Numbered from the stretch's first letter, positions 48,983 through 57,213 are shown. The stretch is 64,000 nucleotides of DNA from Mitsuaria sp. PDC51 (GCF_900113225.1 NZ_FOZE01000001.1:2480001-2544000); one strand, 5' to 3'. Translations and numbers: made by a program. Notes: a model not told the origin generated them from the sequence alone.

Positions 48983-50070
48983 GCCACCGCTCCCTGCGCC
49001 GACGCGTGATGCGCCAGTCCCTGCTTGTCGAAGAGGTGCGCCTCGTCCATCGCGAGTTCCAGCTGCACCGTCTCTCCAGCCGTCGGCGACACGCCCGCGA
49101 CCGTGGCGATCGCGCGGGTGCCGTCGACCAACCGCACATGCGCCAGGGTCCGCTCACCCAGGAACTCGACCATCTCCACCTGCGCCGGCAGCGGACCGCG
49201 CGCCGCGGTGACGAGGTGCTCGGGACGGATGCCGAGCGTGAGCTCGCTGCCCGGCACCGCCGCCTCGACCAGCGTCCCGATCTCCTGCCCCCCCGGCAGC
49301 TCGACCGCCGCCCGTCCCTGCCGATCGGCCAGCCGCCGCACCGGGATGAAGTTCATCCCCGGCGTGCCGATGAATCCAGCCACGAAGCGCGTGGCCGGCC
49401 GGCGGTAAAGCTCCGCCGGCGGCGCGACCTGCTCGATGCGGCCGGCATTCATCACCACGATGCGGGTGGCCAGCGTCATGGCCTCGATCTGGTCGTGGGT
49501 GACGAAGACCATGGTCGCGCCCAGGCGCCGGTGCAGCTGCGCCAGCTCCAGCCGCGTGCGGCCGCGCAGCGCCGCATCCAGGTTGGACAGCGGCTCGTCG
49601 AAAAGGAAGATCGCCGGCTCCTTCACCACCGCGCGGCCGATCGCCACGCGCTGCCGCTGACCGCCGGACAGCTGCCCCGGCTTGCGCACCAGCAGCGCGT
49701 CGAGCTCCAGCATCCGCGCCGCCTCCTGGATGCGGCGGTCGATCTCGGCCTCGGTCAGCTTGATGTTGCGCAGGCCGAAGGCCAGGTTGTCGCGCACCGT
49801 CATGTGCGGATACAGCGCGTAGTGCTGGAACACCATGGCCAGCTGCCGCAGGCCCGGCGCCGCATGGGTGACGTCCTGCCCGCCGATCAGGATGCGTCCG
49901 GCCGTCACTTCCTCCAGCCCGGCGATCATGCGCAGCAGGCTGGTCTTGCCGCAGCCCGACGGGCCGAGGAACACGATGAACTCGCCCGGCGCCACGTCGA
50001 GCGACAGGTCGGGGATGACCTGCACCGCGCCATAGCGCTTGCCGATCTGCTCCAGCTTGAGGGCTGCCAA
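48979..50070 (-). CDS. MalK/UgpC-type ABC transporter ATPase
   Basis: 363 residues: ATPase domain with Walker A G-P-S-G-C-G-K-T-S, Q-loop, signature L-S-G-G-Q-R-Q-R and Walker B I-F-L-F-D-E-P-L-S-N-L-D, then the TOBE-containing regulatory domain from about 240. Energises the MalF/MalG-type channel encoded next. MalK-type ATPases are often shared among several sugar importers, but here it is in the same operon as its channel. It follows a GH43 gene by 71 bases. Confidence 0.93.
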   Translation of the reverse strand: MAALKLEQIGKRYGAVQVIPDLSLDVAPGEFIVFLGPSGCGKTSLLRMIAGLEEVTAGRILIGGQDVTHAAPGLRQLAMVFQHYALYPHMTVRDNLAFGLRNIKLTEAEIDRRIQEAARMLELDALLVRKPGQLSGGQRQRVAIGRAVVKEPAIFLFDEPLSNLDAALRGRTRLELAQLHRRLGATMVFVTHDQIEAMTLATRIVVMNAGRIEQVAPPAELYRRPATRFVAGFIGTPGMNFIPVRRLADRQGRAAVELPGGQEIGTLVEAAVPGSELTLGIRPEHLVTAARGPLPAQVEMVEFLGERTLAHVRLVDGTRAIATVAGVSPTAGETVQLELAMDEAHLFDKQGLAHHASAQGAVA

Positions 50071-50141
50071 CGGAATGTCTCCTGAATCCTGGTGGGAAGG
50101 CCGGGGATCGTGTCGATCTTCTCCGGCCGCATGAAATTCGC

Positions 50142-51191
50142 CTACAGCTGGGGCCAGCCGTCCTCGGTCCAGCGCAGCGCGTCGATGCGCAGCTTGGGTT
50201 TGCCGCCGTCCTCGGCGTCATAGGCGTGACGCACGATCCAGCGGCCGGCCACGTCCTGGTGGCCCGGACCGATCCAGCGCCCGGCGCCCTGCTCCACCAC
50301 CGTGCCGCCGCCGTCCAGCATCGCCCGGCCGTCGCGGTCGAGGAAGGGGCCCATCGCCGACCGCGCGCGGCCGACGCGGATGTTGTAGGTGCTGGCCGTG
50401 CCGCGGCAGCAGAAGTCGTGCGAGGCGAACAGGTAGATCCACTCGCCATGCCGCACGATGGTCGGCGCCTCGATCGCGTCGCCGCTGCCCACGCCGTCCT
50501 TGCCGCGGCCGCGCGCGATGAAGCGCGTCGGCCCGGTCGGCCGCATCGTGGCGGGGTCGAACTCCACCAGGCGGAGTCCGCCCCAGAAGGAGCCGTAGCT
50601 CAGCCACAGCCGGCCATCGCCGCCCGCCGCGCGGTCATCGATGAACAGGTCGGGATCGATCGCGTTGAAGTCGTCGCCCTCGACGCTCTTCACGACCAGG
50701 CCCTCGTCGCGCCACGGCCCGTCCAGCGACGCGCTGCTCGTCAGCCCGATCGCCGAGCGGTTCTTGCCGAAGGTCGAGATCGAGTACAGCAGCCAGTAGC
50801 GCCCCTGCAGCGCGAAGACCTTGGGCGCCCAGACGTCCAGCCCGCGATGCGCGGGCACGGCCTCGGCCCACCAGGCCGGCGCCTGCTGGAGCGCCGGCGC
50901 CAGGCGCGACCAGCGGCGGCCATCCTCCGAGCGCAGGTGCTGGATGCCGTTGCCCGTGGTGAAGACGTGCAGCACGCCGTCGCGCTCGATCAGCGTCGGG
51001 TCATGCGCGCCGGGGGCGAGCTCCGCCGCGGGACCGTCGCCCCCCGGCGACGCGCCGGACGGCGCGATGGCCGCGCAGCCCGCCATCAACGCCGCTGCGA
51101 GCGAGGCCGTCAGTGCGACGCTGGCCGCCCGCGCGAGCGAGGCCCGACGCGCAGGTCGATGCGGGCGATGACGGGGCTGCGCGCCTTGCAT
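50142..51191 (-). CDS. GH43 endo-arabinanase-like lipoprotein (second)
   Basis: 349 residues. A basic leader and lipobox A-L-M-A-G-C place the anchor at Cys39. Triad: Asp64 (A-H-D-P-T), Asp179 (A-I-D-P-D) and Glu241 (I-E-A-P-T). The D-V-W-A-P-K-V and S-Y-G-S-F-W-G-G segments are those of the endo-arabinanase subfamilies (4/5). It lacks the Ala-Pro linker and the C-terminal domain of the lipoprotein at 21671-23245, so the two probably differ in reach or product size. It sits 2 bases behind the semialdehyde dehydrogenase gene, in the middle of a catabolic operon. Confidence 0.87.
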   Translation of the reverse strand: MQGAQPRHRPHRPARRASLARAASVALTASLAAALMAGCAAIAPSGASPGGDGPAAELAPGAHDPTLIERDGVLHVFTTGNGIQHLRSEDGRRWSRLAPALQQAPAWWAEAVPAHRGLDVWAPKVFALQGRYWLLYSISTFGKNRSAIGLTSSASLDGPWRDEGLVVKSVEGDDFNAIDPDLFIDDRAAGGDGRLWLSYGSFWGGLRLVEFDPATMRPTGPTRFIARGRGKDGVGSGDAIEAPTIVRHGEWIYLFASHDFCCRGTASTYNIRVGRARSAMGPFLDRDGRAMLDGGGTVVEQGAGRWIGPGHQDVAGRWIVRHAYDAEDGGKPKLRIDALRWTEDGWPQL

Positions 51192-51193
51192 GG

Positions 51194-52642
51194 TCAGCCG
51201 GCGAAGGTGTAGGCGGTCTTCACCGTCGTGTAGAACTCGCGGGCATGGGTGCCCTGCTCGCGCGGCCCATAGCTCGAGCCCTTCGTGCCGCCGAAAGGCA
51301 CGTGGTAATCGACGCCGGCGGTCGGCAGGTTGACCATCACCATCCCGGCCTGCGCATGCAGCTTGAAGTGGCTCGCATGCTTCAGCGACCGGGTGCAGAT
51401 GCCGGCGGACAGGCCGAACTCGGTGTCGTTGGCCAGCGCCAGCGCCTCGTCGTAGTCGCGCACCCGCACGACGTTGGCCACCGGGCCGAAGACCTCCTCG
51501 CGACTGATCGTCATCGCGTTGGTCGTGCCGGTGATCAGCGCCGGGCGCTGGTAGAAGCCCTTCGTCTCGCGCTCGACCACATCGCCGCCGAAGGCGAGCA
51601 TGCCGCCCTCCCGCTGCGCGATGTCGACGTAGCGCAGGTTCTGCTCGAGCTGGCGCTGGTCGACCACCGGGCCGATGTCGGTGCCGGCCTTGAGCGCGTG
51701 GTCGATCTTCAGCGTGCCCAGCTTGGCGACGACGGCCTCGACGAAGCGGTCGTGGATGCCCTCGGTGACGAGGATGCGGCTCGACGCGGTGCAGCGCTGG
51801 CCGGTCGAGAAGAAGGCGCTCTGCACGGCCGAGTTCACGGCCACGTCCAGGTCGGCGTCGTCGAGCACGACCAGCGGATTCTTGCCGCCCATCTCGGCCT
51901 GCACCTTGGCCTGGCGCGCGGCGCAGGCGGCGATGATGCGACGGCCGGTGCCCACCGAGCCGGTGAAGCTGATGGCCTTGACGCGCGGCGAGTCGACCAG
52001 CGTCTGCCCGACCTGCGAGCCCGCGCCCATCACCAGGTTGAAGACGCCCTTGGGCAGCGCGGTGCGCGACAGGATGTCCGCCAGCGTCCAGCCGCAGCCC
52101 GGCACCAGCTCCGCCGGCTTGAAGACCACCGTGTTGCCGTAGGCCAGCGCCGGCGCGATCTTCCACGCGGGGATCGCGATCGGGAAGTTCCACGGCGCGA
52201 TCAGGCCGACGACGCCCACCGGCTGGCGCAGCACGTCCACCGACACGCCGGGACGCACCGAGGCCACCGTCTCGCCGCCGCAGCGCAGCGCCTCGGCGGC
52301 GAAGAACTTGAAGATCATCGCGGCGCGGTGCGTCTCACCCATGCCCTCGGGCAGCGTCTTGCCTTCCTCGCGCGACAGCAGCCGGCCGATCTCCTCGCGG
52401 CGCGCCAGCAGCTCGTTGCCGACCGCGTCCAGCACGTCGAAGCGCTGCTGCGGCGTGCTCGCCGCCCACGCGGGGAACGCGGCCTGCGCCGCGGCGATGG
52501 CGGCCTCGGTCTGCGCGGCGTCGGCTTGCGCGTACAGCCCGATCACGTCGCTGGTGTCGGACGGATTGATGTTGGGTCGCTGGTCCACGCCGGCGACCCA
52601 TTCGCCGGCGATGTAGTTCTTGAATTCGGGGATGGCGCTCAT
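51194..52642 (-). CDS. Alpha-ketoglutarate semialdehyde dehydrogenase
   Basis: 482 residues, ALDH superfamily. General base Glu250 (A-E-M-G-G-K-N-P) and nucleophile Cys284 (G-Q-R-C-T-A-S-S-R), with the cofactor segment P-W-N-F-P. It oxidises 2-oxoglutarate semialdehyde to 2-oxoglutarate with NAD(P)+, the last step of the oxidative arabinose route, feeding the TCA cycle. The assignment rests on the operon: the preceding gene makes exactly this semialdehyde. The start at 52642 begins a normal ALDH N-terminus; the open extension upstream is Arg/Ala-rich and not homologous. Confidence 0.9.
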   Translation of the reverse strand: MSAIPEFKNYIAGEWVAGVDQRPNINPSDTSDVIGLYAQADAAQTEAAIAAAQAAFPAWAASTPQQRFDVLDAVGNELLARREEIGRLLSREEGKTLPEGMGETHRAAMIFKFFAAEALRCGGETVASVRPGVSVDVLRQPVGVVGLIAPWNFPIAIPAWKIAPALAYGNTVVFKPAELVPGCGWTLADILSRTALPKGVFNLVMGAGSQVGQTLVDSPRVKAISFTGSVGTGRRIIAACAARQAKVQAEMGGKNPLVVLDDADLDVAVNSAVQSAFFSTGQRCTASSRILVTEGIHDRFVEAVVAKLGTLKIDHALKAGTDIGPVVDQRQLEQNLRYVDIAQREGGMLAFGGDVVERETKGFYQRPALITGTTNAMTISREEVFGPVANVVRVRDYDEALALANDTEFGLSAGICTRSLKHASHFKLHAQAGMVMVNLPTAGVDYHVPFGGTKGSSYGPREQGTHAREFYTTVKTAYTFAG

Positions 52643-52734
52643 GACGGTCCTTGCTGACTCGGCGTCGCTCACGGCCTTACGCGGCTCTGAGTGGCTCGGG
52701 TCGGGTCTGGAAGTGAGGGGGAGGAAGGCGGGAC

Positions 52735-53664
52735 TCAGCGGCCCCAGCGCAGCACCAGCGGATCGAGCCGCCTTGCCGCGTCGAGCAGGCCGGCCCGCAC
52801 CTGCGGGTTCATCGTCGGGAACGGATGGCGCGGCGCGTCGCACGCGATCACGCCGCCCTCCTTCATCAGCGCCTTGGCGGTCAGGATGCCGCCCTGGCGG
52901 TTCTCGTAGTTGATCAGCGGCAGCCAGCGACCGTATTCGGCCACGGCGGTCTCGCGGTCACCGGCGGCGTAGGCATCGACGATGCGACGGATGCCGTCCG
53001 GATAGGCACCGCCGGTCATCGCGCCGGTGGCGCCGGCATCCAGGTCGGCCAGCAGCGTGATCGCCTCCTCGCCGTCCCAGGGACCCTCGATCGCCTCGCC
53101 GCCCAGCGCGATCAGCTCGCGCAGCTTGCTGGCGGCGCCGGCGGTCTCGATCTTGAAGTAGCGGACCTGCTCGATCTCCTTGGCCATGCGGGCCAGGAAC
53201 GGCGCCGGCAGCGGCGTGCCCGACATCGGCGCGTCCTGGATCATGACGGGGATGTCGATCGCATCGGACAGGCGCGCGTAGAACTCGAAGATGCCGGCCT
53301 CGCCCACCCGCAGCGTCGCGCCGTGGTACGGCGGCATCACCATCACCATCGCCGCGCCCAGGTCCTGCGCCAGGCGGCTGCGCTCCGCGCAGATCTGCGT
53401 GCTGTAGTGGGTGGTGGTCACGATGACCGGCACGCGACCGGCGACATGCTCCAGGATCGTGCGCGTCAGCACCGCGCGCTCGTCGTCGCCCAGCACGAAC
53501 TGCTCGGAGAAATTCGCCAGGATGCACAGGCCGGTGGAGCCGGCATCGATCATGAAGTCGATGCAGCGCTTCTGGCTTTCCAGGTCGAGGCCGCCCTGGG
53601 CGTTGAAGGTCGTGGGCACGACCGGGAACACGCCCTTGTAGGGCCGGGGGAAGCTCAGGCTCAT
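52735..53664 (-). CDS. 2-keto-3-deoxy-L-arabonate dehydratase (DHDPS/NAL family)
   Basis: 309 residues. Schiff-base lysine Lys171 is in Y-F-K-I-E-T and the early core reads V-P-T-T-F. The family normally does aldol chemistry; the sugar-acid branch instead dehydrates 2-keto-3-deoxy-L-arabonate to 2-oxoglutarate semialdehyde (EC 4.2.1.43). The neighbouring semialdehyde dehydrogenase supports dehydratase rather than aldolase. It heads an eleven-gene leftward run that ends with the LysR gene. The promoter lies in the AT-rich gap 53665-53847 shared with the SDR operon. Confidence 0.88.
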   Translation of the reverse strand: MSLSFPRPYKGVFPVVPTTFNAQGGLDLESQKRCIDFMIDAGSTGLCILANFSEQFVLGDDERAVLTRTILEHVAGRVPVIVTTTHYSTQICAERSRLAQDLGAAMVMVMPPYHGATLRVGEAGIFEFYARLSDAIDIPVMIQDAPMSGTPLPAPFLARMAKEIEQVRYFKIETAGAASKLRELIALGGEAIEGPWDGEEAITLLADLDAGATGAMTGGAYPDGIRRIVDAYAAGDRETAVAEYGRWLPLINYENRQGGILTAKALMKEGGVIACDAPRHPFPTMNPQVRAGLLDAARRLDPLVLRWGR

Positions 53665-53704
53665 CTTGTCTCCAGAGGATCGGTGATTCTTGTTGGATCG
53701 AATT

Positions 53705-53717
53705 AAAGTATTACTTT
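53705..53717. promoter_or_regulatory. FadR/GntR-type operator between divergent catabolic operons
   Basis: AAAGTATTACTTT is a perfect palindrome around one central base, and the symmetry extends outward as AAT-rich arms. Its core GT-ATT-AC fits the y-GT-m-n-k-AC-y pattern of FadR-subfamily GntR proteins. The 183-base gap is strikingly AT-rich against its surroundings. It lies 41 bases before the dehydratase gene and 131 before the SDR gene, so one bound dimer could repress both. A -10-like TATAGA occurs at 53781 on the plus strand. Confidence 0.65.
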
Positions 53718-53847
53718 ATTGATTCACGTATCGGTGCAAACCCTCATTCATGGCTTCTTCACTTCTCAAATAGTCAGACTTATAGAATCAGCACCACGAC
53801 ACACCCACAAGGGCGCGACACTCGCGTCCGACAACGACGGAGACACC

Positions 53848-54600
53848 ATGACCAGCGCCCTCTATCCCAGCCTGCGCGAGCAGCGCGTGCTCATCACCGG
53901 CGGCGCGACCGGCATCGGCGCGACGCTGGTCGAGCGCTTCGCCGCCCAGGGCGCGCGGGTGGGATTCATCGACATCGCCGCGGACGCCGGGCGCGAGCTC
54001 GCGGAGCGGCTGCCGGGTTGCGCCTTCGTCGCGGCCGACCTGACCGACATCGCGCAGTTGCGCGCCGCGATCGCGACGCTGCGCGAGCAGCTCGGTGGCC
54101 CGTTCAAGGTGCTGCTGAACAACGCCGCCAACGACAAGCGCCATCCGCTGGAGGAGGTCACGCCCGAGTTCTGGGACCAGGCGATGGCCGTCAACATCAA
54201 GCACCAGTTCTTCGCCGCGCAGGCGGTGGCGCCGGACATGAAGGCACTGGGCGGCGGCTCGATCATCAACTTCGGTTCCTTCAGCTGGATGCTGATGCAG
54301 GGCGGGATGGCGGCGTACACGACCTCCAAGGCCGGCGTGCAGGGGCTGACGCGCTCGCTGGCGCGCGACCTCGGGCCCTTCAACATCCGCGTCAACACGC
54401 TGGTGCCGGGATGGGTGATGACCGAGAAGCAGCTCAAGCTCTGGGTCAACGACGAGACCAAGAAGGAGATCGACGCCAACCAGTGCCTGAAGCAGCCGCT
54501 GATGCCGGACCATGTCGCGGCCATGGCGCTGTTCCTGGCGGCGGACGACAGCGCGATGTGCAGCGCGCAGGACTACATCGTCGACGGGGGCTGGGCATGA
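53848..54600 (+). CDS. SDR-family L-arabinose 1-dehydrogenase
   Basis: 250 residues, classical short-chain dehydrogenase: cofactor loop T-G-G-A-T-G-I-G near residue 17, N-N-A-A at 91, catalytic Ser144 and Y-T-T-S-K (Tyr157, Lys161). It would oxidise L-arabinose at C1 to the lactone, first step of the oxidative route. The sugar is inferred from the operon; D-xylose, L-arabinose and D-galactose dehydrogenases of this family look alike. Its ATG is preceded by GGAGA. Stop overlaps the lactonase start. Confidence 0.85.
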   Translation: MTSALYPSLREQRVLITGGATGIGATLVERFAAQGARVGFIDIAADAGRELAERLPGCAFVAADLTDIAQLRAAIATLREQLGGPFKVLLNNAANDKRHPLEEVTPEFWDQAMAVNIKHQFFAAQAVAPDMKALGGGSIINFGSFSWMLMQGGMAAYTTSKAGVQGLTRSLARDLGPFNIRVNTLVPGWVMTEKQLKLWVNDETKKEIDANQCLKQPLMPDHVAAMALFLAADDSAMCSAQDYIVDGGWA

Positions 54601-55571
54601 GCGCCGGGCTGGCATCGCCGGCCGCCGCCCCGCGCGGCGCGGCCGGAGCGGCGGAAGCTGCCCGCGTGCATGTGGACGGGCGGGACCGGCTCGGCGAATG
54701 CGCGCTGTGGTGCGAGCGCGAGCAGGCGCTGTACTGGACCGACATCGACAACCAGCGGCTCTTCCGCTGGCGGGCCGAGGCCTCGCCCACCCGCGAGGCC
54801 GGCGGACCGGCGCTGGCCGGCGAGATCACCGAATGGCCGATGCCGGAGCCGCTGGGCAGCTTCGCGCTGTGCGACCAGCCGGGGCAGCTGCTGCTGGGGC
54901 TGGCCTCGGGCGTGGCGATGTTCGACCTGGCCACCGGCGAAATCGGGCCGTTGACGCCGGTCGAGGCCGATGAACCGCGCACCCGCATCAACGACGGCCG
55001 CTGCGATCCGCAGGGGCGTTTCGTGTTCGGCATGTTCAACCCGCACGGCGCGGCGGTGGGCGGTTATTACCGCGCGGCCGTGGCGGGCGTGGGCATCGGC
55101 CGCGGTCTGGCCATCGAGCGCTTGCCGCTGCCGCCGGGGATCGTCGGCAACTCGCTGAACTTCAGTCCCGACGGCGGCACGCTGTACTACACCGACTCCC
55201 CCACCCGCACGATCTGGGCGATGGACTACCACGCCGACGGGCGGCTCGGGGAGCGCCGCGTCTTCGCGCAGCTGCCGATGGACGGCGGGGAGCCGGACGG
55301 CGCGGCGGTCGATGCCGACGGCGGCCTGTGGTCGGCCATCTGGGGCGATGGCGTGGTGATCCGTTTCGACGCGCAGGGCCGCGAGACACTGCGCCTGTCC
55401 GTGCCGGCCTCGCAGCCGACATGTCCGGTCTTCGGCGGGCCGGCGCTGGACCGGCTCTTCGTCACGACCGCGCGCCGGCAATGCGAACATGAGCCGCTGG
55501 CCGGCGCGCTGTTCGAGCTCGATCCACACGGCCATCGCGGCCAGGTTCCTCACCGGTTCAACACACGATGA
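54597..55571 (+). CDS. SMP-30 family sugar lactonase (L-arabinono-lactonase)
   Basis: 324 residues, six-bladed propeller of the SMP-30/gluconolactonase family. Metal-site residues are seen: Glu in L-G-E-C-A-L-W, Asn in I-N-D-G-R, Asn in G-N-S-L-N-F-S-P-D and Asp in E-P-D-G-A-A-V-D. It hydrolyses the sugar lactone to L-arabonate. The first 20 residues are a loose Ala-rich tail. ATG overlaps the SDR stop (4 bases) and its stop overlaps the epimerase start, so the three are translationally coupled. Confidence 0.9.
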   Translation: MSAGLASPAAAPRGAAGAAEAARVHVDGRDRLGECALWCEREQALYWTDIDNQRLFRWRAEASPTREAGGPALAGEITEWPMPEPLGSFALCDQPGQLLLGLASGVAMFDLATGEIGPLTPVEADEPRTRINDGRCDPQGRFVFGMFNPHGAAVGGYYRAAVAGVGIGRGLAIERLPLPPGIVGNSLNFSPDGGTLYYTDSPTRTIWAMDYHADGRLGERRVFAQLPMDGGEPDGAAVDADGGLWSAIWGDGVVIRFDAQGRETLRLSVPASQPTCPVFGGPALDRLFVTTARRQCEHEPLAGALFELDPHGHRGQVPHRFNTR

Positions 55572-56623
55572 CAGCGCTTCAACAACGGGTCTACGGCCAC
55601 CTGCCCGACGGCCGGCCGGTGCATGAGTTCACGATGGACAACGGGCGCGGCCTGCGGCTGTCGGCGATCACCCATGGGGGCATCGTCACGCGGCTGGAGG
55701 TGCCGGATGCGCGGGGCGAATCGGCCAACGTCGTGCTGGGCCTGCCGACGCTCGAGGACTACGTGCTGCGCAATCCGCATTTCGGCGTGATCGTCGGCCG
55801 GTATGGCAACCGCATCGCGGGCGCCACGTTCCGGCTGGACGGTGAACGCCACACGCTGGTGGCCAACGACGGCGGCAACTGCCTGCACGGCGGCCCGCGC
55901 GGATTCGGCCACCTGCTGTGGCGGGCGGAAGTCGAAAGCGACAGCTGCCTGCGACTGGAACTCGACAGCCCGGCGGGCGACCAGGGCTTCCCGGGCCGGC
56001 TGCGGGCGGTGGTGCGGTACCGGCTTGATGACGAGATGGGCTGGGCCATCGAGTACGAAGCCACGACCGATGCGCCGACGGTGGTCAACCTGACGCATCA
56101 CGACTACTTCAATCTGGCGGGTCGCGGGTCGGTGCTGGGGCACGAGTTGCAGATCTTCGGCAGCCGCTATTGCGAGGTGGACGAAGCGCTGATTCCGACC
56201 GCGATCACGACGGTGGCCGGCACGCCCTTCGACTTCCGTGAACCGAGGGTGATCGAGTCGCGGCTGCGCCAGGCGCACCCGCAGCTGCAGCGCGGCAAGG
56301 GCTACGACCACAACTGGGTGCTGGACGCGCCCTTCGATGGTCGACTGCACCTGGCGGCGCGGCTGCGCGATCCCGTCTCGGGCCGAAGCATGGAGGTCCT
56401 GACCACCGAGCCGGCGATGCAGTTCTACTCCGGCAACTTCCTGGACGGCAGCCTGCTGGGCAGCGAAGGCGCCTTCTATCGGCAGGGAGATGGCCTCTGC
56501 CTGGAGACGCAGCACCACCCGGACTCGCCGAACCGACCGGCAAGCCCCGACTGGCCGTCCACGATCCTGCGACCCGGCGAGGTCTATCGCAGCGTGACGC
56601 TGCATCGCTTCGCCGCTGCCTGA
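55568..56623 (+). CDS. galM: Aldose 1-epimerase
   Basis: 351 residues, cytoplasmic GalM type. Active-site segments: N-R-I-A, H-G-G-P-R-G-F (catalytic acid His), L-T-H-H-D-Y-F-N-L, and the base Glu in C-L-E-T-Q-H-H-P-D. It speeds interconversion of alpha and beta anomers, here probably of L-arabinose, so that sugar released by retaining and inverting glycosidases reaches the dehydrogenase in usable form. Last gene of the rightward catabolic operon. Confidence 0.9.
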   Translation: MTALQQRVYGHLPDGRPVHEFTMDNGRGLRLSAITHGGIVTRLEVPDARGESANVVLGLPTLEDYVLRNPHFGVIVGRYGNRIAGATFRLDGERHTLVANDGGNCLHGGPRGFGHLLWRAEVESDSCLRLELDSPAGDQGFPGRLRAVVRYRLDDEMGWAIEYEATTDAPTVVNLTHHDYFNLAGRGSVLGHELQIFGSRYCEVDEALIPTAITTVAGTPFDFREPRVIESRLRQAHPQLQRGKGYDHNWVLDAPFDGRLHLAARLRDPVSGRSMEVLTTEPAMQFYSGNFLDGSLLGSEGAFYRQGDGLCLETQHHPDSPNRPASPDWPSTILRPGEVYRSVTLHRFAAA

Positions 56624-56640
56624 GCCGAGGCTCGTCAAAC

Positions 56641-56667
56641 CGACGACCGCACGCGATGCGGTCGTCG
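56641..56667 (+). terminator. Hairpin at the end of the SDR-lactonase-epimerase operon
   Basis: CGACGACCGCA pairs perfectly over 11 bp with TGCGGTCGTCG. There is no T-tract on either side, so it may act as a weak or bidirectional terminator between the convergent epimerase and antitoxin genes. Confidence 0.55.
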
Positions 56668-56680
56668 ATGACCCCACAGA

Positions 56681-56908
56681 TCACAGCGCGGCGGGCGCGT
56701 TGTCGTCTCTTTCGTCGTGGGACGACTCATCGCGCCTGGGCCATGGCTCCACGACCACGGCTGCGGGAGCGGCTTTGACGGTCACGCGCACGCTCCCGTC
56801 TTCCTGCAGCTCCCAGAAGAACCGCGTGTCCAGCTTCGCACCCGTCGCCTTGCGGATCTCCTTAGGAACGAGGATCCGGCCATTCATCTCCATGCGGGTC
56901 ATCGGCAC
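56681..56908 (-). CDS. AbrB/MazE-type antitoxin-like DNA-binding protein (distal)
   Basis: 75 residues. N-terminal swapped-hairpin AbrB domain: M-T-R-M-E-M-N-G-R-I-L-V-P-K-E-I-R-K-A-T-G in two strands, followed by an acidic C-terminal tail (R-R-D-E-S-S-H-D-E-R-D-D). Starts at GTG with GGAG six bases ahead. No toxin gene follows; the convergent epimerase gene is next. The tail that would bind a toxin is present. It is probably an orphan antitoxin or a small regulator. Confidence 0.75.
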   Translation of the reverse strand: MPMTRMEMNGRILVPKEIRKATGAKLDTRFFWELQEDGSVRVTVKAAPAAVVVEPWPRRDESSHDERDDNAPAAL

Positions 56909-56926
56909 CTGAGTCTCCTGGCGGCC

Positions 56927-56995
56927 TCAGCGCATGAGTTCAGCGCCGGCCAGCATCAGCCGGATCAGAATGTTCGTGTCGACCGCACACATCAT
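56927..56995 (-). pseudogene. Remnant of a PIN-domain (VapC) toxin gene
   Basis: 22 codons beginning M-M-C-A-V-D-T-N-I-L-I-R-L, which is the start of a PIN-domain toxin with its first metal-binding Asp (V-D-T-N). The frame ends after L-M-R at a TGA, where about 110 further codons would be expected. Its start overlaps the stop of the upstream antitoxin gene by the usual TGATG arrangement, as in intact vapBC operons. The rest of the toxin gene appears to have been deleted, joining the remnant to the next antitoxin gene. Confidence 0.7.
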
Positions 56996-57213
56996 CGGAA
57001 CGGGTTCATGTCTTCCACGGACACGCTGATGCCGGGTGCGGGCTTCAGCATGCCGGCGAGCTCTTCGAACGTCACCGTCCTGGCAACCACCTGGATGGTC
57101 CCGTCCCTCATCAGGACCCAGAGGAACTCGGTTCCCGGCTTGGCATTCACCGCCTGACGAATCTCCCGGGGGACCGTCAGGCGTCCGTTCGCGGACATCG
57201 TCGAAATGGGCAT
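56992..57213 (-). CDS. AbrB/VapB-type antitoxin-like protein (proximal)
   Basis: 73 residues: M-P-I-S-T-M-S-A-N-G-R-L-T-V-P-R-E-I-R-Q hairpin of the AbrB/VapB fold, then a C-terminal tail with G-M-L-K-P-A-P suited to wrap a PIN toxin. The AAGGAGAGG ribosome site fixes the start at 57213. Its toxin partner is reduced to the 22-codon remnant that overlaps its stop. It is similar in layout to the distal antitoxin gene, suggesting an old tandem pair of vapBC modules. Confidence 0.8.
   Translation of the reverse strand: MPISTMSANGRLTVPREIRQAVNAKPGTEFLWVLMRDGTIQVVARTVTFEELAGMLKPAPGISVSVEDMNPFR

Noticed and set aside
53681-53700. TGATT followed by TTGGATC near the divergent promoters as a fourth copy of the conserved promoter element
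   Set aside because: Spacing and order do not match the three true copies, and neither CTCCCTA nor the upstream hexamers are present.
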